64,000 nucleotides of DNA from a virus: IMG/VR virus record IMGVR_UViG_3300008111_000002, positions 145,837 through 209,836 of that record, one strand, 5' to 3'. Both the position numbers and the translations under genes were made by a program. Under the pieces are notes generated by a model, which was not told the origin of the DNA, did not search any database, and saw nothing but the letters and a program-made list of their open reading frames with translations. Positions 43,664 through 50,108 of this stretch are shown in pieces. Every line of letters starts with the position of its first letter. Positions within the stretch are counted from its first letter, which is position 1.

Positions 43664-43741
43664 TTAGTAGGGGTATGCTGCGATGGCTATCATTACCATT
43701 GCTGTCAAGTACAACCAACCAATGCTTATACGCTTTTGCAT
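43664..43741 (-). CDS. 25-residue membrane peptide
   Basis: Starts MQKRISIGW, then one hydrophobic helix (LYLTAMVMIAIAA). It has a consensus promoter, a leader hairpin and an AAGGAGC site, and its stop is part of the next ribosome site. A start this well equipped is unlikely to be chance. Confidence 0.6.
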   Translation of the reverse strand: MQKRISIGWLYLTAMVMIAIAAYPY

Positions 43742-43759
43742 TCTATCGCTCCTTGGTGT

Positions 43760-43777
43760 CACTGCGTTGTTGCAGTG
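43760..43777 (-). promoter_or_regulatory. 5' leader hairpin
   Basis: CACTGC/GCAGTG stem just downstream of the expected transcription start. Same hairpin type occurs at 44866, 47028, 50109, 50496, 50784, 51186, 52109 and 61075. Confidence 0.6.
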
Positions 43778-43782
43778 TTTAT

Positions 43783-43811
43783 AGTATACCCTCAGCTGCC
43801 CAAAATGTCAA
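43783..43811 (-). promoter_or_regulatory. Early promoter for 43741
   Basis: TTGACA, 17 bp, TATACT. The flanking GGTTGACATTTTGGGCAG is shared with several promoters downstream. Confidence 0.8.
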
Positions 43812-43816
43812 CCAAT

Positions 43817-44050
43817 TTACTCCGGTTTGAACACTAGATATTTGTGCTGTTTCAACAGCTGGATTGCCGCTCGGACCTCCCTGGCTCTGAGTTCCTGATA
43901 CTCTAGGTTCTCACGTGCGGCCTTCAGAGTCTGCTCCTCGTCCTGATGATTAAAGAAGTGGTGTGTGCTGATGTACCACCTCTTACCCTCGTCTATGATC
44001 ATCTTTATGGTGCCAAGGTTCTTGTACTGCTGGATCTCATTGACTTTCAT
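43817..44050 (-). CDS. Small hypothetical charged protein
   Basis: 77 residues; a beta start (KMIIDEGKRWYISTHHFFNH) then a long charged helix (AARENLEYQELRAREV). No promoter of its own: it lies just behind the terminator at 44069 and depends on read-through. AAGAAG ribosome site. Function unknown. Confidence 0.5.
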   Translation of the reverse strand: MKVNEIQQYKNLGTIKMIIDEGKRWYISTHHFFNHQDEEQTLKAARENLEYQELRAREVRAAIQLLKQHKYLVFKPE

Positions 44051-44068
44051 AGTGGCTTCTTTCTAGAA

Positions 44069-44101
44069 TAAAAAAGCCCGGGGAGTCCCCTCAACCCGGG
44101 C
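44069..44101 (-). terminator. Rho-independent terminator
   Basis: Stem GCCCGGG/CCCGGGC followed by TTTTTTATT on the minus strand. Just upstream in the transcript (44103-44127) lies a GGGGATTGGATCCCC palindrome. Confidence 0.8.
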
Positions 44102-44127
44102 AAGGGGATCCAATCCCCGGAGCAACC

Positions 44128-44310
44128 TTAACGATATCCCTTTTGACGTATCATCAGCGTGGCCACCCACATCAAGGCCACACCCACTAGGCTGACTGCT
44201 AGACTGCACAGCAGATCGTAATCCGTAGTGCTCTGCTCAATGCCGCCTACCCCGCCTGCGGCTAGGATGATACCCATGAATACAAAAAATGCTATGACTC
44301 GATCTGACAT
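44128..44310 (-). CDS. Small membrane protein, two segments
   Basis: 60 residues with hydrophobic helices at about 5-24 (VIAFFVFMGIILAAGGVGG) and 32-52 (LLCSLAVSLVGVALMWVATL). AAGGAGC site and own promoter. Probably an inner-membrane protein made early. Confidence 0.65.
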   Translation of the reverse strand: MSDRVIAFFVFMGIILAAGGVGGIEQSTTDYDLLCSLAVSLVGVALMWVATLMIRQKGYR

Positions 44311-44337
44311 GTTCTGCTCCTTTGTTTAACTGTTTAC

Positions 44338-44366
44338 AGTATAGCTTCTCCGGCCCAACCTGTCAA
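44338..44366 (-). promoter_or_regulatory. Early promoter for 44310
   Basis: TTGACA, 17 bp, TATACT. The -35 overlaps the stop codon of the upstream gene (44363-44365). Confidence 0.75.
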
Positions 44367-44494
44367 CCAAAATTTAATTTAATCTGATTGATCTCTCGGA
44401 CCCGGCCCCGAGGTTTCTTCTGCAGATAGAACGCGAATCCTACGCGAAAGATCTTAACGAAATGCAGTCCGCCTACTCGCTTGTATGAAATCAT
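44363..44494 (-). CDS. Small basic protein
   Basis: 43 residues, beta/aromatic start (MISYKRVGGLHFVKIFRVG) and an Arg/Lys-rich end. AAGGAGC ribosome site. The stop TGA is part of the next gene's -35 box. Function unknown. Confidence 0.55.
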   Translation of the reverse strand: MISYKRVGGLHFVKIFRVGFAFYLQKKPRGRVREINQIKLNFG

Positions 44495-44547
44495 CTGATC
44501 GCTCCTTGATTGAAAGGGGACTTACGCTGTCGCTGCCCCGAAACTGT

Positions 44548-44844
44548 TTAATAAACTTCGTCTGCGTAACCGTAGTCTTCGTCTGTGCCGTAGCCTGCGC
44601 TGGCCATTGCTGAATCAAAATCTCCGTCCATGCTTTCGTCCGGAGCACCCCAGGCGCACTCACGTTCCTGTGCGTTGGTCAACTCCCAATCTTCCTGAAT
44701 CTTTGCCTTGGCCAACTCCACGTCCCCGCCGCACAGTTCCAGCACATCGTTATAATCTGCTGCGTCCCAGCACTCGGCAACCCAGTGGCCGCCTGCTTCG
44801 TAGTTGTCCATTGCGAACTGTTGCAGTTGTTGGATTTTGCTCAT
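44548..44844 (-). CDS. Acidic hypothetical protein
   Basis: 98 residues, very acidic at the C-terminus (many Asp/Glu/Tyr) with a helical Trp/Cys-containing middle (HWVAECWDAADYNDVLELCG). Isoelectric point must be very low, like DNA-mimic proteins, but this is only a composition hint. Own promoter, leader hairpin and AAGGAGC. Confidence 0.6.
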   Translation of the reverse strand: MSKIQQLQQFAMDNYEAGGHWVAECWDAADYNDVLELCGGDVELAKAKIQEDWELTNAQERECAWGAPDESMDGDFDSAMASAGYGTDEDYGYADEVY

Positions 44845-44865
44845 TTTGGGCTCCTTTGTTTAGTT

Positions 44866-44917
44866 CACTGCGTTTGTGCAGTGTCTAAAGTATAGCGCAG
44901 GTTGTCCAATTTGTCAA
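44866..44917 (-). promoter_or_regulatory. Early promoter and leader hairpin for 44844
   Basis: TTGACA (to 44917), 17 bp, TATACT (44889-44894), then the CACTGC/GCAGTG leader hairpin at 44866-44883. Confidence 0.75.
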
Positions 44918-44923
44918 CCAAAA

Positions 44924-45211
44924 TCAGCAGCGATTTGTCTGGTAGGGTTTTCTTTGATTTTTAGGGAGGTGTCCCGCGCACATCTTTTCAGCGGCACGAT
45001 CCCAGTGCGGAACCTGAGCGATCAAACTTTCTCCAGGCTTTGGATCCCACGGGCGGTCACGAGGATCTCTACGATTCTCTGCCACGATGGTTTCTAAGGC
45101 TGCACAGCCTGTTAATGCACAGAGGATGAGTGCTGTACCGCACCACCTGCCTGCTGATGATCCCAAAGTAGCTTTCTGGTTACCAGCGTGTTGACCTTGT
45201 TCTCTAGCCAT
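44924..45211 (-). CDS. Putative lipoprotein overlapping the upstream gene
   Basis: 95 residues from the ATG at 45211, overlapping the end of the gene at 45112 by 100 nt in another frame; a TTG start nearer the signal is possible. A hydrophobic segment CGTALILCALTGC ends in an LTGC lipobox, then a polar Pro/Arg-rich domain of about 60 residues. A short lipoprotein embedded in another gene recalls outer-membrane spanins (Rz1), but a matching inner-membrane spanin is not obvious. Confidence 0.45.
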   Translation of the reverse strand: MAREQGQHAGNQKATLGSSAGRWCGTALILCALTGCAALETIVAENRRDPRDRPWDPKPGESLIAQVPHWDRAAEKMCAGHLPKNQRKPYQTNRC

Positions 45212-45375
45212 TTCAGTTCCTCTTCTGTGAGTGTGTCAGTGTCCTGCTCGCCCTGCAGTACCTTAATTATAGCTTGGGTTTGATCCTGTGTCAAGCTGTG
45301 ATATTCACTTTCAACCCACTGAGTCAACTGCCGTCCCAGCTGCTGAGTTCTTCCTATCTTGCGCCAATCATTCAT
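45112..45375 (-). CDS. Hypothetical helical protein
   Basis: 87 residues, charged helices (ESEYHSLTQDQTQAIIKVLQ, EEELKWLENKVNTLV). Its ATG overlaps the upstream stop by 8 nt. Function unknown. Confidence 0.55.
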   Translation of the reverse strand: MNDWRKIGRTQQLGRQLTQWVESEYHSLTQDQTQAIIKVLQGEQDTDTLTEEELKWLENKVNTLVTRKLLWDHQQAGGAVQHSSSVH

Positions 45376-45745
45376 TTGAGGTTGCCTTGATTAATTCATT
45401 GCCCTCGACTATGACCAAACGCACATTGTTCATCTTGCTCTTGAGATCATCTATAAGGCTGTCACGATCACGGCCTTGGCCAAGGAATGAATCATCATCC
45501 TTGCGAAAGGCGTAGAGCTGACCTTGGTGCTGCTCTAGAGTTACTTCAATGACTGTGAGTTCATCTTCGGGGGTGGGTTCTGTCTCGAGTTCATACTTCT
45601 TCATCTGAGCCTTGAGCTGCTGCTCAGTGATGCCCATGTCTCGCATTATGGACAACATGGTGAAACGAGAAAATGCGGCATGTAGTCTCCATCCTATTGC
45701 TACGCCCAGGACCAAGACCAAAATCGTTAGAGTTGCATCATCCAT
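45368..45745 (-). CDS. Membrane-anchored protein with acidic cytoplasmic/periplasmic domain
   Basis: 125 residues from the ATG at 45745; an upstream longer frame has no ribosome site. One N-terminal membrane helix (LTILVLVLGVAIGWRLHAAF), then a polar domain with a coiled-coil-like stretch and VIEVTLEQHQGQLYAFR. A TAAATA box lies exactly 5 nt before the ATG. Could be an anchor or spanin-like protein; no family recognised. Confidence 0.5.
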   Translation of the reverse strand: MDDATLTILVLVLGVAIGWRLHAAFSRFTMLSIMRDMGITEQQLKAQMKKYELETEPTPEDELTVIEVTLEQHQGQLYAFRKDDDSFLGQGRDRDSLIDDLKSKMNNVRLVIVEGNELIKATSNE

Positions 45746-45750
45746 AATAT

Positions 45751-45756
45751 TATTTA
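45751..45756 (-). promoter_or_regulatory. Late-promoter-like TAAATA box
   Basis: Box separated by 5 nt from the ATG at 45745. Confidence 0.45.
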
Positions 45757-45779
45757 ATCTATTTGTGTGTATAGTGCGG

Positions 45780-45790
45780 GCAGCGGGGCC
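45780..45790 (-). repeat. GGCCCCGCTGC element, copy 1
   Basis: The 11-base element (GCAGCGGGGCC on plus) lies between the stop at 45807 and the next gene. Here GGGGCC-CAA-GGCCCC forms a hairpin that includes it. Confidence 0.6.
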
Positions 45791-45806
45791 TTGGGCCCCA
45801 ACTGCC

Positions 45807-46151
45807 TCAATCCAGCCTAGAACCAGCGTAGGCTTGGAATCCGTATTTCTTAAACACCTGTGCTGCGGCCTCTGCGCCTGCTTCCAGTGTGTCCACATTC
45901 TGGCAACCAAACTTACTTGGGTTCCACATCTGCAGTCCCCCTGAGTAGGCTGGGCGGATATCGCATTCTTTCAAGGCCTTGCCCAACTTGGTATTTCCCT
46001 TGACGCCGTGGATGGTAACCCAGGCGAAGCCACAGGCAAACTGATCCTGACCGCCCAACCTCTCTTGGAAGAACTTGGCTGCTGCCTGATGGGCTGCGGT
46101 CTGTGCCTCTTGAACCACTGCAGGGATCTGCTCTGGAGTTACTGTGATCAT
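45807..46151 (-). CDS. Hypothetical protein
   Basis: 114 residues with VTIHGVKGNTKLGKALKECD and FGCQNVDTLEAGAEAAAQVF. Resembles small conserved phage proteins of unknown role. The ATG overlaps the stop of the 41-residue gene (ATGA). Confidence 0.55.
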   Translation of the reverse strand: MITVTPEQIPAVVQEAQTAAHQAAAKFFQERLGGQDQFACGFAWVTIHGVKGNTKLGKALKECDIRPAYSGGLQMWNPSKFGCQNVDTLEAGAEAAAQVFKKYGFQAYAGSRLD

Positions 46152-46273
46152 TGTGCGGTCTCCTTCATGATGGTCTGTGTCTTGCCCACGGCCTTGTCAA
46201 TTGCTGAGGCCACGCCCGAGATACCAACTGTGGCCACGAACATGCCTGCCACGAACGCTATCAAGATTTTCAT
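46148..46273 (-). CDS. 41-residue secreted or membrane peptide
   Basis: MKILIAFVAGMFVATVGISG is a signal-like hydrophobic start, ending before ASAIDK, which could be a cleavage site. Own promoter, AAGGAG site, and ATGA overlap with the next gene. Confidence 0.6.
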   Translation of the reverse strand: MKILIAFVAGMFVATVGISGVASAIDKAVGKTQTIMKETAQ

Positions 46274-46302
46274 CGCTCACTCCTTGTTGTCTAAGTGTTT
46301 AC

Positions 46303-46331
46303 AGTATACTACCTTGCCTGCCCTTTGTCAA
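46303..46331 (-). promoter_or_regulatory. Early promoter for 46273
   Basis: TTGACA, 17 bp, TATACT. Confidence 0.75.
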
Positions 46332-46334
46332 CCA

Positions 46335-46363
46335 AAATAAAGACCCTGCTGTGTGCAGGGCCT
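46335..46363 (-). terminator. Rho-independent terminator
   Basis: Stem CCCTGC/GCAGGG followed by TCTTTATTTT on the minus strand, directly in front of the next -35 box. Confidence 0.7.
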
Positions 46364-46371
46364 TTGCTTAG

Positions 46372-46626
46372 TTAATTTACAATTATAATGTTATTTGTTG
46401 CTAGTTGCTGTTTTGCTGATTGTAATGCTTTGTTAATTGCTTGTGCTTTTTGTTGTGCAGTGTCTGTAATATTGCAAATGTCCCCGGTAGCGTAAACTGC
46501 GCTGCGTTGTGTTATGTGACTGTTATTGCAGAAGCTTACTAAAATGCGTAGTGTTTTTAGCTTTTTGTTTTGTACAATTTTAGCAAAAGCTTTTTGTGCA
46601 AGTATTGCGTTAGCGTAAGTTTGCAT
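46372..46626 (-). CDS. Hypothetical protein of biased composition
   Basis: 84 residues, rich in Ala, Gln, Asn, Ile and Lys, with no Glu, Pro or Trp and one Gly. Own promoter and AAGGAGC. Function unknown. Confidence 0.6.
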   Translation of the reverse strand: MQTYANAILAQKAFAKIVQNKKLKTLRILVSFCNNSHITQRSAVYATGDICNITDTAQQKAQAINKALQSAKQQLATNNIIIVN

Positions 46627-46658
46627 TGTTGCGCTCCTTTTTGTTTAACAGTGTGTAT

Positions 46659-46687
46659 ATAATAGCACCAGCTGTCCAAAAAGTCAA
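46659..46687 (-). promoter_or_regulatory. Early promoter for 46626
   Basis: TTGACT, 17 bp, TATTAT. Confidence 0.7.
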
Positions 46688-46698
46688 CCAAAATGTTC

Positions 46699-46725
46699 AA
46701 TAACCCGGCACTGCGCCGGGTTATT
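46699..46725 (-). terminator. Hairpin terminator
   Basis: Perfect stem AATAACCCGGC/GCCGGGTTATT; weak T-tract. Confidence 0.65.
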
Positions 46726-46733
46726 GCTAACAG

Positions 46734-47009
46734 TTACGCATACAAGTAATTGTCGGTGCAATAGTGTACAGTTTTATAAAACTTGCTTTGTGCGTCGGTG
46801 TACATGTGCATAATTGTGTCGCAAAGTTGGACTGCATTTTTATTTTGCATAAACTGTACAAGTGCTGCGTAAATTGTAACAATGTCGGTGTGTTGCTCGG
46901 CGCAGACAGTGTTGTCGGCGTTGACGTCGACAGTGCGTAAGTATTTTGCAATGTCGGCTTGCAAAAGTTGTACAATAATTGCTACGTCGGCGTTAGTAAC
47001 TTTTTGCAT
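46734..47009 (-). CDS. Hypothetical protein of biased composition
   Basis: 91 residues from the ATG behind CGGAGC; an upstream in-frame ATG lies in the leader hairpin region. No Gly, Pro or Trp and one Glu. Helical, with Cys, His and Tyr. Neighbour 46372 has the same bias. Confidence 0.6.
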   Translation of the reverse strand: MQKVTNADVAIIVQLLQADIAKYLRTVDVNADNTVCAEQHTDIVTIYAALVQFMQNKNAVQLCDTIMHMYTDAQSKFYKTVHYCTDNYLYA

Positions 47010-47027
47010 TGTTAGCTCCGGTAGTTG

Positions 47028-47078
47028 CACTGCGTTTTGCAGTGTTTAAATTATAGTACCAAAACGCCGGACTGTCAA
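47028..47078 (-). promoter_or_regulatory. Early promoter and leader hairpin for 47009
   Basis: TTGACA (to 47078), 17 bp, TATAAT (47050-47055), leader hairpin 47028-47044. Confidence 0.8.
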
Positions 47079-47094
47079 CCAAAAAATTAGTTGT

Positions 47095-47134
47095 TAAAAA
47101 AGCAACCGGGTCAGTTGGGGGGCGTGTGCCCCCC
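47095..47134 (-). terminator. Terminator
   Basis: Strong GGGGGG/CCCCCC hairpin (47117-47134) after the stop of 47140, then CTTTTTT. Confidence 0.6.
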
Positions 47135-47139
47135 TCCCC

Positions 47140-47619
47140 TTACTCTGCAGTTACCACGCTGCCTAGTTTGATGTTAAACACAATGCTGTCGTCCCCCGCC
47201 CTAAACTCGCTTGCCAGTGCCGCTGCCTGCGCCTCATCCCTAGTAATCTCTACACCGTTGCGTGTGTAGCGTGGCGCTTTGCGTTCCGCAGTCTTGTCCA
47301 TTGTGCATCGCACATAGTATTCGCCCTTGTGTGCGATAATGTAGGGGAATACAGCCCACTCGCCCCATGGCAAACCTGCATTCTCTGCTGGCAGTTCGCC
47401 AGTTGCTCGCTTCTCAATCACTTCCTCAATCTCGTCGTATACCTGTCCGATGATTGCGGTAAACTCTGAACGCTTAACAATAGCGTCCTGTCCCTTGCGT
47501 ACCTTCAACATACGCTCCGTGACAAACTTGACTGGCTGTTGCTTCTTGCTCAACACCAAGTCCAACAGTTGTTGTGTGTTGTTGTCTGTGCCCTGAACTA
47601 CTAGTTGTGCTATTTGCAT
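47140..47619 (-). CDS. Hypothetical protein
   Basis: 159 residues. Helical first half (VIKRSEF..., IEEVIEKRATGE-like), then GLPWGEWAVFPYIIAHKGEY followed by YVRCTMDK, and a C-terminal FNIKLGSVV strand. Looks like a small folded domain with a Trp/Pro loop; no family recognised. Confidence 0.6.
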   Translation of the reverse strand: MQIAQLVVQGTDNNTQQLLDLVLSKKQQPVKFVTERMLKVRKGQDAIVKRSEFTAIIGQVYDEIEEVIEKRATGELPAENAGLPWGEWAVFPYIIAHKGEYYVRCTMDKTAERKAPRYTRNGVEITRDEAQAAALASEFRAGDDSIVFNIKLGSVVTAE

Positions 47620-47657
47620 TTGTTGCTCCTTAGTTGCCTGCGTATCGCAGTATCATT

Positions 47658-47686
47658 AGTATATGGCCAGCACACCAAAATGTCAA
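47658..47686 (-). promoter_or_regulatory. Early promoter for 47619
   Basis: TTGACA, 17 bp, TATACT; a CTGCG/CGCAG leader hairpin follows at 47638-47650. Confidence 0.75.
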
Positions 47687-47755
47687 CCAAAATATCAAAT
47701 GTCCCATCAGTCCGTAGGGTTATTCATCATGTTCGTTCATCGTCATCATGCAGAC

Positions 47756-47784
47756 ATTCTAACACCGTTCGTCCATTTGGTCAA
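47756..47784 (-). promoter_or_regulatory. Additional early promoter without its own gene
   Basis: TTGACC, 17 bp, TAGAAT. Only a nine-codon frame follows before the next promoter (47658). It could be a second promoter for 47619 or drive a short RNA. Confidence 0.5.
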
Positions 47785-47787
47785 GCC

Positions 47788-47819
47788 AAAAAAAAGCCCT
47801 GAGCACGTAGCCCAGGGCC
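47788..47819 (-). terminator. Rho-independent terminator
   Basis: GCCCTG/CAGGGC stem with extra pairing, followed by eight T on the minus strand. Confidence 0.8.
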
Positions 47820-47826
47820 TGCCAAT

Positions 47827-47842
47827 CCCGGGAGCGAATCGG
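47827..47842 (-). repeat. 3' UTR element, copy 1
   Basis: CCCGGGAGCGAATCGG (plus) occurs here and at 57718-57733, both times between a stop codon and a terminator. Confidence 0.55.
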
Positions 47843-47843
47843 G

Positions 47844-48140
47844 TTAGGCAGCAACAGTTGCCGCAGCAGCAGTACTTGCTGTAGCTGTGGCAGGGTTCTT
47901 CTTCGCGGTGTAGGCGATCGCAGCTTCCACAGCAGCATTGCCAGCACCAAAGCCACGAGCCACGAGTTCTTGAACGATCTCACCTTTGGTCATTGGCTTG
48001 CCAAGATCAACCAGCTCAACACCAGTGTGTCCGTTCTTGGCCAGAATCTTGATACGCATCTGGTCATTGGCGAAACGCAGCTTGGTCTTGCCGTTAAGGG
48101 TTGAAACACCTGCTACACTAAAACGCTTGTCAGTCGACAT
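47844..48140 (-). CDS. Hypothetical small protein with Ala/Thr tail
   Basis: 98 residues. GVSTLNGKTKLRFANDQMRI is a beta start, GKPMTKGEIVQELVARGF a helix-turn-helix-like segment, and the end is an Ala/Thr-rich low-complexity tail. Strong promoter and terminator suggest high expression. Function unknown. Confidence 0.65.
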   Translation of the reverse strand: MSTDKRFSVAGVSTLNGKTKLRFANDQMRIKILAKNGHTGVELVDLGKPMTKGEIVQELVARGFGAGNAAVEAAIAYTAKKNPATATASTAAAATVAA

Positions 48141-48196
48141 AATAATTACCTCTCTGTGTGTGAATAAAAACTACCAACCAATTTGATAGCATTTTG

Positions 48197-48225
48197 AGTA
48201 TACTACCAAACCATTTGTCCGTCAA
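48197..48225 (-). promoter_or_regulatory. Early promoter for 48140
   Basis: TTGACG, 17 bp, TATACT. Leader of about 45 nt with GAGAGG. Confidence 0.7.
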
Positions 48226-48229
48226 CCAA

Positions 48230-48349
48230 TTATTTTTCCAAATTGTTTGGAATTGGCAACAATTGCAATAGTTCTTCCACCCTGCGATGATCTGCATCGC
48301 CCGCCCCACCGCATTCGATGGAGAAGGCAAAATTAAATGTTCTTGCCAT
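48230..48349 (-). CDS. 39-residue hypothetical peptide
   Basis: Starts MARTFNFAFSIECGG, ends in a helix (VEELLQLLPIPNN). Weak GGGA ribosome site. Its stop is directly before the next promoter. Lies behind the GGCCCCGCTGC element copy 2. Confidence 0.5.
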   Translation of the reverse strand: MARTFNFAFSIECGGAGDADHRRVEELLQLLPIPNNLEK

Positions 48350-48375
48350 GCTGTTTCCCTATATAGTCGTATATA

Positions 48376-48386
48376 GCAGCGGGGCC
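48376..48386 (-). repeat. GGCCCCGCTGC element, copy 2
   Basis: Overlaps the TAG stop of the Api92-like gene and lies 27 nt upstream of the ATG at 48349. Confidence 0.6.
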
Positions 48387-49012
48387 TACTGGTCCACTAA
48401 CTTCAAGGCCTCGCCGCCTTCTTTGGTCCAGCGATAGAGATCCTCATCCATACGCTCTTCCTCTTCGTATTCAGCCAGGCTCTCGCTGATGGCAAAGAAC
48501 TCATCTAGATCTTCGGGCAAGGTATCCTTGGCACCCTGACTGTCACCCCAATCTGAGTAGCAGTCATCACAGCCGTTGTCCCATACACCAGCAAAGCACA
48601 TACCTGGTTCGTAGTAGTATGCACGAACTGTGTAGCCCTGTTCAACCAACTCCTCATAGACTCCTGTGGGAGGTGCCCAGGCTGAATCAAAACTTGCAGT
48701 CATCAAGTTACCATCAGGATGAATATCCAAGGTGCCATCCTGGCCACCTACATCCCATTTAGTTCCCCAACGGCCAGACTGGAATGAATACCAATCACTG
48801 TGACCAAACTTCTCTATGTTGCTCTTAACTCGTGCTTCGTGTGCGGCCTGTTCGTCTCCTCCCACACTGCCTGCCACGGTTTCAGTCAACTCCTTGGGTG
48901 TAGGAATCACATGGTGACAGAACTCGCCACGCTCGTAGGCTTCAGCCAGCGCCTTGATCTTGGCAGGATCCTCATGACCAATTTCTATAAAGTTGTTGCA
49001 CCAATTAGGCAT
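48386..49012 (-). CDS. Api92-like protein with ferredoxin-like domain (DUF1281 type)
   Basis: 208 residues. The start MPNWCNNFIEIGHEDPAKI is the hallmark of the Api92/YubB family, common in phages and plasmids. It has FSFQ/WYSFQSGRWGTKWDV and FDSAWAPPTGVYEEL, then YEPGMCFAGVW, all typical of the family, and an acidic helical end. Function unknown. It starts 1 nt after the previous stop with GAGGAGC. Confidence 0.75.
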   Translation of the reverse strand: MPNWCNNFIEIGHEDPAKIKALAEAYERGEFCHHVIPTPKELTETVAGSVGGDEQAAHEARVKSNIEKFGHSDWYSFQSGRWGTKWDVGGQDGTLDIHPDGNLMTASFDSAWAPPTGVYEELVEQGYTVRAYYYEPGMCFAGVWDNGCDDCYSDWGDSQGAKDTLPEDLDEFFAISESLAEYEEEERMDEDLYRWTKEGGEALKLVDQ

Positions 49013-49013
49013 A

Positions 49014-49241
49014 CTAGGCTCCTCGAATCATGTTTAACAAACGATCGTTCTGTGCGTCTTGATATTGACGTTGCATCACTGTGTCGAAGCGATCAATCAT
49101 ACGATCCTCAATCCTCTGTGCATTCATGTCAAAGATCTGACTCACGGTCTTGTAGATCTTGTGCTGTGCCCACGGAGTAGTCTCGGGGTCCTCTAGCACG
49201 GCCATTGCACGACGAATGTAATCAAACTCTTGAGGTGTCAT
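49014..49241 (-). CDS. Small hypothetical helical protein
   Basis: 75 residues from the ATG behind CAGGAGC (an upstream longer frame runs through the promoter). Charged helices (FDYIRRAMAVLEDPETT). Function unknown; cotranscribed with the Api92-like gene. Confidence 0.55.
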   Translation of the reverse strand: MTPQEFDYIRRAMAVLEDPETTPWAQHKIYKTVSQIFDMNAQRIEDRMIDRFDTVMQRQYQDAQNDRLLNMIRGA

Positions 49242-49258
49242 AGTTCGCTCCTGTTTAG

Positions 49259-49298
49259 TTAGTGTGTATATAATAACACACACTAACCAAACTGTCAA
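49259..49298 (-). promoter_or_regulatory. Early promoter for 49241 with -10-centred inverted repeat
   Basis: TTGACA (to 49298), 17 bp, TATTAT (49270-49275). An inverted repeat (49259-49286) has 11-base arms exactly flanking the -10 hexamer. Confidence 0.75.
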
Positions 49299-49306
49299 CC
49301 AAAATC

Positions 49307-49666
49307 TTATACAACCTTGACCTTGCTATAGCCTGCGGACAACAATGCCAGAGCATCTTGTGCAGTTGCTGCCATAGTCACTACACGCTTACGGTTAATA
49401 TGGCCAGTAGTTGGATAGTAACGACCACCGCCATTGCCGATGGCATTGAAGTTACCACTACCAGGATTGAATCGATTATTGTTTCCCAGAATCCAACGAT
49501 TGAGGCGACCGTCCTTGATTGATCGAAGGTGATCACTGTTTTCGAGAATGTTCATTCTCTTAGACATATCCTCGCTCCAGTAACCAAGAGCGTTGGCCAC
49601 GTCTTTAGTATAGCACAGGGGATGAGCAGCGACGTATTCGCAAATCATCTGATTTTGACTTTTCAT
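49307..49666 (-). CDS. Winged-helix-like DNA-binding protein
   Basis: 119 residues. The first 60 residues (QMICEYVAAHPLCYTKDVAN, ALGYWSEDMSKRMNILEN, DGRLNRWILG) read as a winged helix: three helices and a beta wing. The C-terminal part is Gly/Asn-rich then helical. A candidate regulator of the surrounding promoters. Confidence 0.55.
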   Translation of the reverse strand: MKSQNQMICEYVAAHPLCYTKDVANALGYWSEDMSKRMNILENSDHLRSIKDGRLNRWILGNNNRFNPGSGNFNAIGNGGGRYYPTTGHINRKRVVTMAATAQDALALLSAGYSKVKVV

Positions 49667-49698
49667 GGGTTCTCCATAAAGTGTTGTTTAGTTCAAAC

Positions 49699-49727
49699 AG
49701 TATAACAGGGGGTTGCCCCCCTGTCAA
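49699..49727 (-). promoter_or_regulatory. Early promoter for 49666 with spacer inverted repeat
   Basis: TTGACA, 17 bp, TATACT. The spacer contains ACAGGGGG/CCCCCTGT (49705-49724), a possible operator or terminator of the upstream gene. Confidence 0.75.
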
Positions 49728-49732
49728 CCAAT

Positions 49733-50086
49733 TTATGCCTCTGCAAATGCCTCCAACGCTGCCTGTGCCGCACCGTCCAGCATTACGCCATCTTGTGCTT
49801 TAATCTTGTCTGCAGTTACCTTTATGCGGTATGCGTCCATCTCTGCAGTCTTTGCTTCCATAGCAGGCCACACTACGTCTTGCGGGTTAAGGTAAGCACC
49901 TGTGTAGTCTACCTTGTCCTCTTTCAGTGTAATCTCGCCTGCCTTAATGCCTTCAAACACCATGCCCCATGTAGGCTGTTGCGGACGGCCAGTAGGGCCA
50001 AACAGTTCCACTGCCTTTGCCTGCAGTTTCTCTGTTGCAATTTCATTCAAGCGACGGAGAAAGTAATTGCGTTGTTCCTGTTCCAT
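49733..50086 (-). CDS. Hypothetical protein
   Basis: 117 residues, helical with a central WGMVFEGIKAGEITLKEDKV stretch and Ala-rich end. Its stop lies directly before the next -35 region. Function unknown. Confidence 0.6.
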   Translation of the reverse strand: MEQEQRNYFLRRLNEIATEKLQAKAVELFGPTGRPQQPTWGMVFEGIKAGEITLKEDKVDYTGAYLNPQDVVWPAMEAKTAEMDAYRIKVTADKIKAQDGVMLDGAAQAALEAFAEA

Positions 50087-50108
50087 AATACGCTCCTAAA
50101 AAGTCTGT

